From Thysanoteuthis rhombus (taxonomy: Eukaryota; Mollusca; Cephalopoda; Oegopsida; Thysanoteuthidae), in NCBI GenBank assembly GCA_963457665.1, contig OY735207.1, positions 43,575,614-43,639,613 of the forward strand: a stretch of 64,000 bases of DNA, read 5' to 3'. Both the position numbers and the translations under genes were made by a program. Under the pieces are notes generated by a model. It had not been told where the DNA came from. It was given only the letters and a program-made list of their open reading frames with translations, and searched no databases. Numbering within the stretch: the stretch's first letter is position 1; each line of letters starts with the position of its first letter. Positions 1 through 18,014 of this stretch are shown piece by piece.

Positions 1-388
1 CAATTTACTAATGTAATGAGTATGATCTTCCCTGGATACATCACTACTTCTGCCCTGTGACAGGCTAAGCTAGACGTAGGGAATTGCTTTTCGTGCGTCT
101 CGCTGTGGAATCGTGGTCAGCAAGTTAGTCTCAAAAGACCATTACTAGTTTGGTGAATTCGATCCTTACTGAACGCTTAACACCTGAAACCTTTTGCTAC
201 ACTAAAGTAAACTTGATAAATACCTAGATTAAGATGCACCAGCCACGGGTTAATGGTTTGCAAGTTCGTCTGGCCGACAAATTCGCTGGCGTAAAAAGTT
301 TGATCCCCTTCTGTGGCTTTATGCAAGATTAAGCTAAGATTGATATGTATGAATTCTCTCACGTTTTTGTCCTCAATTTGACTCATCT

Positions 389-505
389 TTCGAACACAGC
401 GTTTCGGTCGTTGCATCCAACGGTCTTCATCGGGCGGTTATCGCATGTCCCCATTTACGACACCAATCTGAAGAAGGCCTAAGAGTACAACGACCGAAAC
501 GTTTT
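389..505. repeat. Penelope/hammerhead-like inverted pair, degenerate
   Basis: On the + strand, CTGAAGA (468-474) is followed after 21 nt by GAAAC (496-500). On the - strand a divergent partner, CCGATGA then GAAACGC, occupies roughly 391-432. The two face each other head to head, as in the palindromic element near 48.6 kb. Stem II pairing is weak in both, so this is probably a decayed copy. Confidence 0.5.
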
Positions 506-1856
506 GGAGCTAGGGTTTTTAGTGATGATTTCAAAAGAGAGCTTTTTGCTATCAAATAATTCTTTTGTTCTACAAACTCATACAAAAGTTTAAGAGGTTT
601 GGACAGATAAGACGATGTCAAAAGTCTTATCTAGTAAGGTGTTCCCTTGTACTCAACTTGAAGATTTTTTAAACCGCACCAATTACATTCCAATTAATCA
701 GAAAATTAAAATGATACTCTAGATTGAGTAAATTCTAGAATTATGTCAAGAATACTGGGAATAAATAAATTCCTAAGGTTTTTTACCTTCTAGTCAAGCT
801 AAGCGATCCCTCGGAGATCTTTTCCTTTTCGTTCATCTGGAAGTAAAACCACACAAATTGGAACAATAATCTAGATTGTCGGCCTGCACCAAGAACACCT
901 TGGAAATTTAGAAACAGATAAATTCTTATCATCTTGTCTGAAAGAATTGCAACATGAAGGGAATCAGTCAAGTCTAAAGAGATTGGGAAGACATCCAAGG
1001 GTAGTCACGCCCCACAAGGTAAAGGGCGGTCGTAAATCGTAACAATATGAAGATGGATGCGATAGGCCTATTGCGTAAAGAAATGGAAACACCCTTTTGG
1101 TGGCGGTATGAGATCCTTAGCTAATCAAATCATGTGATGGTAGTAAAAGAGGGCGGTTCTATCGACTCAGCAGAATTTCGTGTGCTTTAGACTAATCATT
1201 CCGACTATGATTAATTAGCAATTCCCCTTATTCAAAAATATCCCATGAATACACCTGAAAATAGTCAGTGGGTCAGTTCTGGGGAGTTCTTTGTTGGGGT
1301 CAGTTCTTCAGAGAGCTCCCTGTCGGTTGAGCCTTCCAGGCGACCTAACGGAGGAGATTCTGGCTGGAAGTTGACCAACTCCTAGATAGCTTCCATGTCT
1401 AAGACTAGACGTCTTTATTACCACTGCACATTGATAGAGTTTGCTAGAATCACCTGACCAGTCATTGGTGTGGGGGGGGGGTTAACGTAGATATGTACCC
1501 CTGTCAACAATGAACATTTTTTTATCTTGTTATATCGCCATGGTTTTAACATTTTGAACATCCAGTGTTCCTGAGTGCGTAACTAACACCCCTGTGCAGT
1601 GAAGACGTTTCAATCAGACCCTTGGTCAGTGAAACTTTAGAGATCTTCAAATCACAACGTTGGCTCAGAGGTCAAGGCGGGGGGGGGGGGTGACTGAACG
1701 GCTCGGGGTTAGTGGACATCACAAATCACAATGTGGATCCTCAGAGATCATATGCAAAGTAGTGGCCGGCAAAAAAAATGAGATGGCGTGACGACTGAGA
1801 TATTGGCTCCGCGAGACCTACAATCGAGATGTCAGGCGAATCGGGGGGAAGGTCCA

Positions 1857-1883
1857 TGATGATGATGATGATGATGATGACTA

Positions 1884-1967
<84 letters not shown>

Positions 1968-1968
1968 G
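1857..1968. repeat. Compound (GAT)n-(ATT)n-(AAT)n microsatellite
   Basis: A GATG run passes into (ATT)n and then (AAT)n. The last two blocks are mutually complementary, so the array can fold into a hairpin. Confidence 0.95.
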
Positions 1969-3486
1969 CAGCACAAACTGTCTTAGCCGGAATTAATTCG
2001 AAATAGGTTCACTGATTTAATGCCATTGACCGTTATGCCTCGCGCACATCGTGAGCCAGAATGAGAGTAGTAAATATCAAGATCGGAATGGAAGTTCAAT
2101 TGAAGAGACGACCAAGAATGGAATTCTGCCTCAGGCAACAAAATGTATTATACGAGAGGAGGAATCCCCCTTTGGGTAGCATACTGTGAACTCAATATGA
2201 TTGTGATTATCGGTATTTCGATTCAGAGCATATATTTCCAAGTACAAAATATAGCAGAAAGATATCCGTGAATTTTATGAATCTATGAAATAGGATATGA
2301 AAATAAACTCACCTTTTTCTGGCGATGGCTATTACTTTCTTAATTAAAATAACACCTAAGGCATTTTAAATCTGTTCCCTTTCGAGGGAGTCCCCAATAT
2401 TTACATGTCAGTGATACACGTTTAGATTTTCGCTTCTATTTTCGTTTTTATTTTGTTTTTGGGGTTTTTTTTGGGGGGGGGGCTCTGTTTTTATTCTTGC
2501 TTTTTTTTTTGCTGCTTTTTGTCGTTGTTTTTTTTAGAAAAAAGTGTTCAGAATTGAGATGCCTGCGTTATGGATGTGGAGTCGTGTGCGTGTTGAGATT
2601 TTTGGTTTGGTTTAACGGTGTATATTGGTTATTCTCCTTGTGGGGTGTATTAATGCGGTGACAAGATGTGGTTTACGCGTGGGTTATGAATGCACACACT
2701 GAATTTTGAGTCTCGATATTCCCTGTAAAGAAAAGAAAGATATTCATTCCTCCAAAAAGCTATTGTAATACATTGAAAGCTATCGGAAGAAATGATTGTA
2801 TACTTGGGAATTGCTGCCTGGAAACTTGTGACGCATTCTTTATAATCATGAGATTCAAACGATGAAGCAAACCTGCAATAACATGCTTACAGGTAATTCG
2901 ACACAGAAAACGGAACCAGCGAATCCCAGTTCGAATTTCGGTCAAAGAGTGTTATGTAGGTAAATGGTAACTAAGGCACCGTTCTCTTCTTTTTTTTTTT
3001 TTTTTTTTTTTCGTTAATATCAAATGCTTTGATACTTTCTGGATTTATATCATAAAAATGAAAATCTATAAAAATGAAGATGGGATGGCCACTTAGCAAG
3101 AAGAGATGACAACAGGTGGAGCAAAAGGCTAAGTGATTGGTGCCCATGAGACAGTAAACGCAGTTGGAAAAGATCAGACTCAAGATAGAGAAATGAGATA
3201 GAAAGGTTTGCCGGTAAGTAATGGCAGAGGTTAACGCAATCGCGGTTATCATGGGAAGAGACAGGAAAAGCCTTTGTCATGATGACGATGATACATGTGT
3301 GTGTGCGTGGGAGTGCTTATAGTTTAAGTAATTCAGAAGAATATTCTTCCAAATAGTTGATATTTGATTAAAGGTTAAAAATATTAGAAATAACTTATCA
3401 CGAAAGATCTACTTGAAGCGAAAAGAATCAAAGTACTGCAAGTCTTTAACCTTATTAAATTGTATTAACTCTTCATTTCCTTGCAG

Positions 3487-7141
<3,655 letters not shown>

Positions 7142-7920
7142 TGTGCCCACGTGATCTGCAACTTTTTCTCCTGATCTTATCTTTTCTTTTCTTTTCTTTT
7201 CTTTGTTTCTTTCTTATTTTTTCTGGATTTTGAATTATCTGTTATATCTTTCATATCCCTTTTCTTTTCTTTTCTTTTCTTTTTTTCTATCGCCTTTGAT
7301 AGGCCAGTTCGTTTGTTCATCTATTTAACGATTGGTTGAATGATTGCATGATTTAATGTCGTAAATCGTGGTATGTGTTGATCTTTACATGTGTACAGGA
7401 AGAAAACTGACGGAAAATAAGATGCGCGTACTAATGCTTGAAAGGATAGCCCGGGGAAAAAAGATTGTCGATTATCAGTATTGTTTTTTGATAAAGAGGA
7501 AAGGGTTGATTGTGTGGTGTTTCTTTGTTTGTTTGTTTCTCTTTTTTTTTCACTGGTTCTTTTTTTCTCCTCAATAGGCCATAAATATCAATTTGGACCG
7601 GCTCCGTGGCTGGGATAGATGTATATTTCCCACTAGAGCCAGCTGTCAGTGTTCAAACCTAGATGAACAACCAGAAATTCAAATACTGATTTCCAAGGAA
7701 GGCGGGTCCTCCCTACTTGGAAGATTGATGCTACACAATCTCCCTACTCCGAATTGTTCCAATTGCTTTGTGCTGTAAAAAATATCAATTTGAATATTAC
7801 CTTGAAATTATTATTTTATCGGTTGTGCGCATCACCATAATGAAAAAACAAAAATCATTTCTTAAGTTCCCAATCAGATATTGATTATTAACAAAAAAAT
7901 GTTGCTCGGGATCATTTTCA

Positions 7921-7921
<1 letters not shown>

Positions 7922-7992
<71 letters not shown>
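7922..7992. repeat. (AT)n microsatellite
   Basis: About 33 AT units. The flank to 8200 is rich in short TATATA blocks. Confidence 0.95.
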
Positions 7993-7995
<3 letters not shown>

Positions 7996-8309
7996 TGTGC
8001 ATACATATATGCACATCTTTCGTATATATGTAAATATATACAATCCTTCTCTTTATTTGTATATATATATATACTTATATATATGTGTGTAAACATATAT
8101 GAAAAATATATATTTTCCTTCACTTGATATATATAGAGATATATACTTTCTGTATATATAAATATATACATATACTAAATATAAGTGTGCATGTACATCT
8201 TCCTTTTAGATATATACTTATGTATGTACCGATAATGAATGGTCCTCATATTTTTATGATTGACAGGTCATATATGAATGTGAATGAAGAAAATATTTCA
8301 ATGTATCAG

Positions 8310-8310
8310 G

Positions 8311-8382
<72 letters not shown>
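8310..8382. repeat. (AT)n microsatellite
   Basis: About 35 AT units. Confidence 0.95.
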
Positions 8383-8384
<2 letters not shown>

Positions 8385-8773
8385 TGGATGTGTGCGTGTC
8401 TGTCTGTATATATAAGTGTGTATATATATACGAGTGTATTCATATGATTAAACTATGCACGCGTATATATTCCAGCCTACTTATATAATTAAATTGTAAT
8501 TAAATTTATTTCGTATATATACATTATTTAATACATTTATTTAAATATATACGGAAGTGTATCCAATTTATACATAATTATTATACATAACATTGAATAT
8601 ACATATTTTGCGTTTGGGACCTCGCCATTATTTCCTTTACAACCAGATGGGAGACCCTAGCAATGTCAAACTGAAACCAGTGACTATTTTTTATCTCAAA
8701 AGCTTTAACTTATTGCAAAAATAATTTTATGTATCGATATGTATTAGCATGTATGCATTTACTCTCTAAACTT

Positions 8774-8775
<2 letters not shown>

Positions 8776-8833
<58 letters not shown>
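8776..8833. repeat. (AT)n microsatellite
   Basis: About 28 AT units. Confidence 0.95.
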
Positions 8834-8835
<2 letters not shown>

Positions 8836-10589
8836 TGAAATGATTCGATCCATTATTATACATAAAAAGTATATTTAAGTACTAGTAATATAAACTACTA
8901 TATCCCGGGTAGGATCTATTCAACAAATATGTCTAGACTTTCATTCGCCTAAATGATAACTCGTATAGCGACGCGGCAAATATTGAATTCATTTATTGAA
9001 AGTAACCAGTTGCCAAAATCAAAATTGATATGAAATTTTTTGTACTTTTTGAAATCTGTAATTCATTTTAAATAGAGCGTTAGCGACCGACTGATTTCGA
9101 TAATAAAAAAAAAGAATAACCGTTTGATATAGCTTTATCTGCGATTATAATAAACGGCTTCCTCGGTATTTTCGTCTTGACTTTCATATATCATCATGTT
9201 AATATATATGCATGAGGGTGTATGCACCCTTATTGTGCATAACGTGGTTTTGCATAGATAACGACTGCAAATATATGGCTGGGGTAGCTGTTTGTGTCCT
9301 CCCCGCTGGGGATCGCGAAACCCACCAAGCGAGCTGCAGCACCCGATTCTCAAAGAGAGGAAAATGTTGCCAGTACCAAATTACGTATCGTCTGATACTA
9401 AAGTCAGTTCTTCAACAAACATTGAAAAGTTGATTGCGCAACTTCTGACTATCTTGCTTTCAACAAGTACATTTATACACAACATTTATGCCCATACAAC
9501 ACATATTTCAACTTTGAGAAATTCCAGCCCTTACCCCTTCGAATAAATCATAGTAAAAGCAGCGTCTGCGCCCAGGACGACATACTCGTCACTTCCTACC
9601 CGGGAAACTCCCGTAACACAAACCTCCAAGAAGAAAAAAAAAACTGCATACATACTTGGTTTATCAAAGTAAAATGCCACACAAATCCGCGAGAGTAAAT
9701 ACATGCGAGGCGAATCCATATATACAATATATACATGCGTGTGTGCACGCGTGAGTGTGTGTGTGTGTGTGTGTGTGAGTGTATGTAATTGTATGTTTGA
9801 GCAATATGGCTGTGTCCGAACACCATAAGTTGTTCTGTTCACTACAACAGTAGTAATAACGCTGGTTGAGGTTTTGAAACAATCATTGTGATGCCTCGTC
9901 ATCGTCATTCCCCATTGATTTCAGTCTATAATCTATTCGTAAACATGTAAGATTTTTAATATTTGAATTATATATATATATATAAATACAAACAGTTATA
10001 AATACATTTTACATTTGTAATTACTTGCATACATGTATACCTATAACTACGCACATACATAGTGATAATGATACAGTCTGTACGACTAAAATGGGCTCAT
10101 CAATAGTCTTGCGAACAGATACCCGTCTCTAAAAAGTGATATATACTTATATATAAACGTTTACCCCTTCTGGCTAGTTCGTTTATGGACAGTGTCAACC
10201 CTCTTTTCGGTCAAGGTCATTATTTATGAAGTCCTTGGCGTCAATGAAAACGTCCTTGCCAAGCTCACTGACCAACCTAACCGTCTTGCAAATTAAACTC
10301 AGTAGCATTTCCGCTAAAAACTAAAACGTTTGTCACCTCTGGGATCTCGCGGTTCAACTTACAAGTGCTAGACCAGATCAGCTCAGTCTTCATCAGTTGT
10401 GATTGTTTCATTTATTTTGTTTTTGTTTTGTTTTTTTTTTGGAGGGGGGTCAAACTCCAAGTTGGTGTTGACTTGGGGTTTTTCCCTGTAGCAACAACAA
10501 AAACAATCCTCACAAAATATAAGCAAGTAAACTCTTCACTGTTTGTCTATCACGTCACGTTCAACCAAACCGATATATGAAATTAACAT

Positions 10590-10655
10590 TTCCCTATTTG
10601 AATCACGGCCAAGTGATTGGTAGGTGGCTATCTTACCAACTGAGCTAAAGTAAAA
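10590..10655 (-). mobile_element. tRNA-derived SINE head, fragment
   Basis: The - strand reads TTTAGCTCAGTTGGTAAGA, a good tRNA D-arm/A-box. It is followed at the right distance by a degraded B-box-like GTGATTCAAATAG. The anticodon arm does not fold cleanly, so this is a pseudo-tRNA or SINE head and not a functional tRNA. Confidence 0.55.
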
Positions 10656-13517
10656 AGTCTTGTATGTATACGATTTTTTTTTCATCTATCATGTATACAA
10701 TAGAAAAGTTGCTGTAATCATCTTCAATGGAGGTAGAAGTACGTGAGGAGTTGGACTCAGGCTCGTCATTATTTGTGATTGTAGCCCTTTGACTAATCTT
10801 CTTTCCAGCATCTTCAACTCCCAAGGGAAATTCGAAAACTCCTGTTGGATCTCATTCAAATATATGGAATCGTTTATTTAGGAGCTGAGTAATATCTTGT
10901 GGTAAGAAACAGCTGATATGATACCTTGAGTTGCACAATTCTACAGTATTCTCTTGTAGGTATAGTAATTCAAGCATGTACAAGAAACATTACCCCTTTG
11001 GGAGGGGGAAACAATCTCTTCAGCAGATTATTCCAATAAAGTTCAAATTAGTCTCAAGCCAACAAAAAGCACATTAGTACATGCACAAAAAATCCGTTGT
11101 TGGACAGACGTCTCCCCCCACCGAGTTTTGTTGTTGTAAGTGTGGGATATTATGGAGAGTGATGGCCCATGACCTGTTGGGAGGGTTGAATGATCTTAGT
11201 CTGGCAGCTCGGTCTTGGCCCTCTCGATAACGTATAACGTACTCGGTACTGTTCCAGATTTCTTCATTGCACGTAAGCTTTTTTTGTTACATCCATTGAA
11301 AAAGGGATTGTTTTCTCAGAACTTCCATGATGCCGTCCGTTTTCTTTAGTTCCTATACTCCATATCTGTACAATACCAAGCACTACAGACATGGACGATA
11401 AGTTTACGTGAATGACATAATTATCATAAAATAATCTCGGGGCGCGTAGGATTCCATGAATCCTTTCAAGACTAATCTATTAAAGTGGTTAATGTCTGAA
11501 CTTTTAAAGGGATGTTAAAAAAAAACAAAAAAAAATGTTTATCTTTATTTGAAGGTTAAAAAAAGCTGGGGTTTTTTTTAATAGAAAATGTTCCATTATT
11601 TTAAGAACTGAAATCATGATGGAATAAATTTCTCCCATTAGTCATTTATCCTGGGATAGATGGAAAAACGCGTTTTCCTGTTCAGTCATGAAATGCGAAC
11701 ACATTTAAGTATGAGTTACATATTATGATAATGTCATAGTCTGCCTCTGTAGAAAAAAGAAACTTGAAAATTTAATTTACTTTATTTTTCGAGATATATA
11801 CGTCGTAGTAGACTTCTAAAAGAGACCTACGGGACATATGTATCTCAGAAGTCATTGGTGGATATATCGGGATAAATATCTTCCGGGAGTCTGGAAAAGG
11901 GTTAAATGAAGTTTTTTTCAAGAGCAATTGGGAAAGATAATCTGTTATTTCATCAATGTGCTGACAAGTTCTTTACCGACCCGAACTCCTTTGAACCTTC
12001 CCTAAACATGTCTGGTTAGTCACTCAATAAAAACTGTCAAGTTACCAATGCCTTTTGGCTGCATGCTGTGTTGGGATGATCAACTAAAAATTGGAAAAAA
12101 AGGGTCAATAATTTACTTCTCTCACCTTTTGTTGGATCACTTAAGAGTCCAAATTTTCAAAAAACAAGCGTGGACGCAACCGGACGCAAACTAAGGACCA
12201 ATTTAACATAAACCTACATCGTGAATTGAGCCTCCACTTAAATCCAATCAGGAAGGGTCAAAATGCGTAAAAACATTTTTCTAGATACAATAAGAAGTAA
12301 ATACTTGAATTTTCATCCCTATAGATCAATTGATGCGGCCTGTACGCGTGATACATAACCAGCCTGTCAGCCAGTCAGCCAGTCAGACCAACTTGAAAAC
12401 TAAAGAAACCTATGTTCACTGTTTTGGTGACAGTTTTCGTTGATGGTTTCTAATAACAAGACTAGAAGATGTCGATCGTCTACCAATCATTAATAAACAG
12501 AACTTATGATTCAGATTTAAATTCAAAATGAACTGTCTGACTGTGAACCTATCAGAGACTATCTAAGTTCTCAATATCCTTTTACGGACAGTTTATCCGA
12601 ACATTCGTAAAATCTGTGATAAATGAAGTACAGAGGAAGCTGCTTATTGTGATCATTCTGTGACAGAGTCTTTTAGATAACGATAACTGGCTAATAACTT
12701 TGAGTAAAGGATTTAAAATTGGAACAATCTACATTCATTGTTATAAATTTACATTCATTGCTATGAATTCATTATGTTATTTAATTCACTGTTACGGACA
12801 TCACATTATGAAAAATTATTAAGAAATTCATTTCTTGATTTTTTAAGACATTATAATTCATTTTAAATACAGCGCTTAAGGCTGAGTGATTTTGATAACA
12901 ATAACCATTTGGTAACATTATCCATGGTTATAATAAACGGCCTCCTCCGTACCAAACTCCTGCTACGTATTACTGTAACTGTTTTACTGGCACAAATGAC
13001 TCAAACGAGAAGAAACAATTTGCTGAATACATCGACGTAGCTGTTGTAGTAAATAACATTTTTTTTTTTTTTGAATATCGTTATTGACGATTAAATTGTT
13101 ATATCAAAGCACAAAATAACTTTACAAACCCTGTTTTTCCTTCCTTTTTCGAAGTGATTTTTATGAAACTTCTTTCTTATCACTAAAAATGGTTCTGTCT
13201 TCCCAACCCAATATTTAGCTCCGGACTTTGTCTTCGAAAATCTTCAGCTTTTTATCTCCGGACATAAATTTCTCGAACTTCTGTTGTCAGAGGAGGTCAA
13301 TTTAGACGCGGAATACAACATAACGCAAAGAGACATTGAATCTCGTGTTATAGGAGGAAATTCTTGTCAAGACGATTTTTTTTAATTCTTAAAGAAATTG
13401 GCTTTTTAAATATGTTATCCGCTTGTTTTACTTGATAATCTTCTACGTTGAGCAAATATTGGCCATTGACAAAAACAATTACTCCGGAACCTTTACAAAT
13501 TAGTTCCATTCAAGTAA

Positions 13518-13722
13518 TACACACACACACAAACAACACACACATATATATGTGGGTGTATATGTGTGTGTTTGTGTGAGTATGTGTGTGTATCGAATTA
13601 TGTACTCAACTATGGATTTACATACACAAACAGATATATATGTGCATGTTTACATACCTCACTATGATATTACATAAACACACGCGCGCACACACATGTG
13701 TGTATGTGTATGTGTGTGTGTG
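13518..13722. repeat. Imperfect (CA)n/(TG)n low-complexity region
   Basis: CA-type runs and TG-type runs alternate, giving several self-complementary blocks around CATATATATGTG. Confidence 0.8.
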
Positions 13723-14463
13723 AGTACTATTTGGCTATCCGCCTGTTTTAGCCAGGTCGCTTGCTCATATGATAAACAGGTGACTCAGAAATATTACGTG
13801 GTCATTTTTGTCATACATTAGTGATTGGTTGATTGGATCACGTGATGGTGCTTTCAATAACGCCAACGTAATTTTTCAAAGGTAATTCCGTGTAGTTTAT
13901 TTGCTGAGTGATATTCGACAGTAAGGATTTTTTTTTCTTCATTTTTATACAGTCTTACTGATCAAAATCGTATACTTATTTGGAGGAGCCCGTTCGCTGA
14001 TTTATACGTTGTACCGGCCTCCAGGTTCTACATGCTCCTCAACAAATGATTCTATTACCCATAATTCCGTTTCAGAAAGTAACGTCATCTGAAGAAATAT
14101 CGAAGCGAAATAGTAAATCAATAGATATGAGAGCGTCAGCAAATAAAACGATTGGTAGAACCAAAGAATAAATGGCGTAGATTTCTTCACATTTCTGCAA
14201 CATTTTATCCTTTGGACACGTCCAATCGAGATAGCTACACCCTAAAGTTTGGGAAAGATAATGTATTCGCCATTTTGAAAAATGTTGGCGCAGCAAATAG
14301 TATCAAATAGCAAAAGATGCCAGGTTCAATGACGAGTGAAGAGTCAGATGTGTCCATATAATCGTTACCTTACCAACATCATACCGAGAAACATTTTCCA
14401 GTATCATTCCAAAAAAAATACTTTCTTTGGTCTAGCACTTGTAAAATCCGCTATTGCTATAAA

Positions 14464-14541
<78 letters not shown>
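14464..14541. repeat. (AT)n microsatellite
   Basis: About 38 AT units. Confidence 0.95.
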
Positions 14542-14543
<2 letters not shown>

Positions 14544-14869
14544 CTGTATTAAACGGCAACGGTCCACAAAAGAAATTTTGAAATATCATGAAAGTTATAT
14601 AAATATATATGAATATAACAAATCTTATATTTACTTTTTATGGTTGCAGTATTTCGATGATGTAAAGCATTTTAATGAAGTTTGACTAGCTTTTTACTTT
14701 CATCTTCAAAATTGATAATAAAGTTTAAATACTTCATCCAAGAATAAATTTGCAAAAAATCAAAAATATCGATGTAAAGCATGTTTCCGTGTCTGACTTC
14801 GTAAAAATACCAACATTTGATTGCACTCTAAATTTACTAACATCTCTTTCCAATGTTCTAGAATCCTCG

Positions 14870-14972
<103 letters not shown>

Positions 14973-15642
14973 TGATTTTGATAGACAATATGGAAGCTCG
15001 AAATTAGGAAAATTGATTGTATTCATTTCTTTCACCTGTTTCGGGAAATTGTCTATCCCTTATTATAATTATTAAGGCGAAAACAGATACAAGGTTTAGA
15101 GTAGGGGGAGTTTGGAAGGTGTTACATGGTTCTTATTATCGTTGTTTCTAGTTCTTATTTGTCCCTGGCAAAAAGGGGGATCGTGATGTCGGTGCCGAAC
15201 ATAAAGACACATAACACATGACTCACCAACCCACAACATCCCAGATTAATATTCGCTATATACTCACCTACGATCTTTCTCAACAACATGGTCACTATAT
15301 GCAACCACAAAAACACGCACAGGAAACCTTTCTCCTTTTTCACTCCCATATTCAACTCTGCTGAACTCTAACTCCGACATAACAATCCCCTTTTTTGCCA
15401 GAAGCAGACAAGAACTAAGAACGATAAGAAGAACCACGCATCTCCTCCCCTACCTTCCAAACCTTGCATCTACTTACGCCCATCTCATTATCTTTCCCTA
15501 TGTGACATTTGATAACGGGATAGAAAACTTGCCGAAACATGTAACGGAATTAGATACAATCAATTTTCCAAATTTTGAGTTTCTATATTGTCTATTTGAT
15601 TCAGTATTATGTCGGATAAACCTCATCTATTTCTTACTATCA

Positions 15643-15669
15643 TTCTCTCTCTCTTTCTCTCTCTGTCTC

Positions 15670-15760
<91 letters not shown>
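15643..15760. repeat. (CT)n-(AT)n compound microsatellite
   Basis: A CT run with a few GT interruptions (15643-15720) passes directly into (AT)n. Confidence 0.95.
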
Positions 15761-15764
<4 letters not shown>

Positions 15765-16262
15765 TGTTTATGGCAACATTACCTCCCATAGTATTGCCAT
15801 AAGCAGCAAAAAAATGATTAATTATTTACTGCCAAACCTTTTCTCGGTCTTGAGAAACCCAAAATTTGTCGCAACCCTTGAGCGAGCACAGGGCGTGGCT
15901 CATCTGGAAAAGACGCTAGCTCTTTCAAATTCTGACAACATGTTTGGTTCGATTTCGGGTCAGAGAGCAGCAAATCTTTTACCCTATAAATGAAAAGACA
16001 GGTCTGTACTTCAGTGTACGTAAATCGATGGTTTATATATTATATTTAACCTTCTATCTTTCACTGATATTATTTCGTAAAATTAAACGCAGGAGAGAAA
16101 ACAATATGGACGATTCCCATTTTTTTTTCTTTTCTTCTATATCCGCCTTTCCTGTTCATTTTAATCAAACGTTTTTTTTTTCTCTTTTCTCTTTTTTTCT
16201 GAATTCAACAATGTTGTGAAATAAAGTTCGCATGTTATTCAATACTGTGTTATCGTATTTAT

Positions 16263-16263
<1 letters not shown>

Positions 16264-16321
<58 letters not shown>

Positions 16322-16372
16322 ACCTTTAACGTCCATCGTTGGACATTGACCTTCCCCAGGTCGTATTTATTT
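16264..16372 (-). mobile_element. LINE 3' end with (GAT)n tail, tiny remnant
   Basis: About 19 ATC units are followed by a sequence containing TTTAACGTCC..CGTTGGACAT..GACCTTCCCCA. The same junction is seen at 31.3 kb, where a LINE reverse transcriptase C-terminus follows. On the - strand this is the last 40-50 bases of the same LINE family plus its GAT tail. Confidence 0.7.
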
Positions 16373-16554
16373 ATTCGAAAAAAAAAATCATACAAGTATT
16401 CATTCTGCCCAGAGAAAAACATTGCTAGTGCGTTGCTTCGTACGTGATGTCATCATGGAATATCTAAAAAAAAAAAAAATGATGCCAAAACTTGATAGAA
16501 CTTGGCATTCAATCAGAGAGCACTTGTGCCAAACGAATCTAAATTTAGAAATTA

Positions 16555-16579
16555 CACACACGTACACCCGCACACGCAA

Positions 16580-16656
<77 letters not shown>
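16555..16656. repeat. (CA)n-(AT)n compound microsatellite
   Basis: ACACAC runs pass into about 29 AT units, and TG runs lie beyond them. Confidence 0.95.
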
Positions 16657-16659
<3 letters not shown>

Positions 16660-16797
16660 GTGTGTGTGCTTTAGTGTGTATGTGTGTGTGTGAGAGAAGG
16701 AGAGTTTGCATGTGTGTGTACATCACTTGCTCTAGAGAACTTCGCGTCAGGCCACTTTTTCTCCTATACAAAAAAGCGAAAATAGCATTAAGTACCA

Positions 16798-16882
16798 TCT
16801 CTCTCTCTCTCTCTCTCTCCCTTTCTATCTTCCTATCTATCTATCAATCTATCTATCTATCTATATATCTATCTATCTATCT
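16798..16882. repeat. (CT)n-(CTAT)n compound microsatellite
   Basis: CT units change to CTAT tetranucleotides with minor variants. Confidence 0.92.
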
Positions 16883-17520
16883 CTCATGCACTTTAGTTTA
16901 CTCTACAACCCCACCCCAACTTCCAATGACTCAGCCTAATAGAGCAACAGCATGACAGCATCTTTTTGTGTCTAGGAACTCTCAAAAGCTTTTCCCTGAC
17001 ATAATTAATCAGAGTTGCTTCTTTGCTTAATGCTATTTCGGCCTACGGAAGTTTGTTTTTTTTTTCGTTGGAAAGCTCTAATAGCGGGGGAGGAGCCTGA
17101 ATTCCAGAATGTTCAAGTTCTACTGCGCATACACCAGAGGAAGGTCAGAAAACATGTCACCCAAGACTTAGTGGTAAGAAGAATTGAGATGAAATGAATA
17201 TACGAGTCCAGATATTTTACAGAGTAATGATGATATTTTATCTCAGAACTTTCTTTCCAAGGGTCATACGTACACATATGCAATGCACAAATTTTAATTA
17301 ATAGCAATCTCGGTATTTCAGACAAAAAGATAGCCAGGAGCACGTATGCAAAGGCATATATCTTAATTTTTCTCACCACAAGGTTCCAGGCGGCATGTTT
17401 CCTGATCTTCCTCTTGATTCAGTCGAGTGAATATTTAATCGTTTGTCCGGCAATTGAAAAACTTACAGATTAAGACAACGTATTTTTACACTGATATAAG
17501 CTTAATCGATTGCGTTATTG

Positions 17521-17521
<1 letters not shown>

Positions 17522-17599
<78 letters not shown>
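17522..17599. repeat. (AT)n microsatellite
   Basis: About 38 AT units. Confidence 0.95.
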
Positions 17600-17600
<1 letters not shown>

Positions 17601-18014
17601 TTTGGTTCCTAGCTATTTATATGTCAATCTATCAACGTTTTTCTCCCGTTTTTTCTCAGCTTTCGGCTCTTGCATTTATTTATTCCTTCTTTCTTTTTAA
17701 TTAGAGCGAAAGCCTTTTCTAAAAGACCTAATTACAGAGGAATTAAAAGAAGAAATGCGCTAAGCTGCGAAAGTTAATTTGTTACCGAGGCAATTGCAGG
17801 TTGATTCGAAGCGAAGTCACAAAGGGAGATAATCGAAAATAGGTTTGTGACCAATTGAGTTAGCGAGAAAATCATTTGGGATTATTTGAAAATTAATAGC
17901 CCAACTAAATGTGGCTCAAAAGCATTCGCATACAACACAAACTATGTTACTACAAACTGGACGGAATAGCTGGTCACACAGAAAGACAGATACGAGCGAA
18001 TAGGTGATAAAGTC

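Larger units (their letters stand above)
1..3486. other. Upstream flank or intron of the RGK gene
   Basis: No exon for the P-loop half of the GTPase could be identified here. The segment carries Penelope-like motifs at 389-500, a compound trinucleotide array at 1.86 kb, G-runs near 1470 and 1680, a T/G-rich stretch at 2.45-2.53 kb and a T-run at 2.99-3.01 kb. Frames in it are short and unrecognised. Confidence 0.6.
8834..14463. other. Intergenic, no recognised gene
   Basis: This is AT-rich sequence with short (GT)n near 9757-9776, imperfect CA/TG tracts near 13.5-13.7 kb and one tRNA-like SINE fragment near 10.6 kb. Frames here (for example 9531-9908 and 14072-14296) are short, overlapping and without recognisable domains. 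Confidence 0.6.

Noticed and set aside
10590-10655. Functional tRNA gene
   Set aside because: The A-box is good, but the B-box is degraded and no full cloverleaf with acceptor pairing forms.
16232-16447. Polyhistidine protein frame
   Set aside because: This is a translation of the (CAT)n tail of a LINE remnant.
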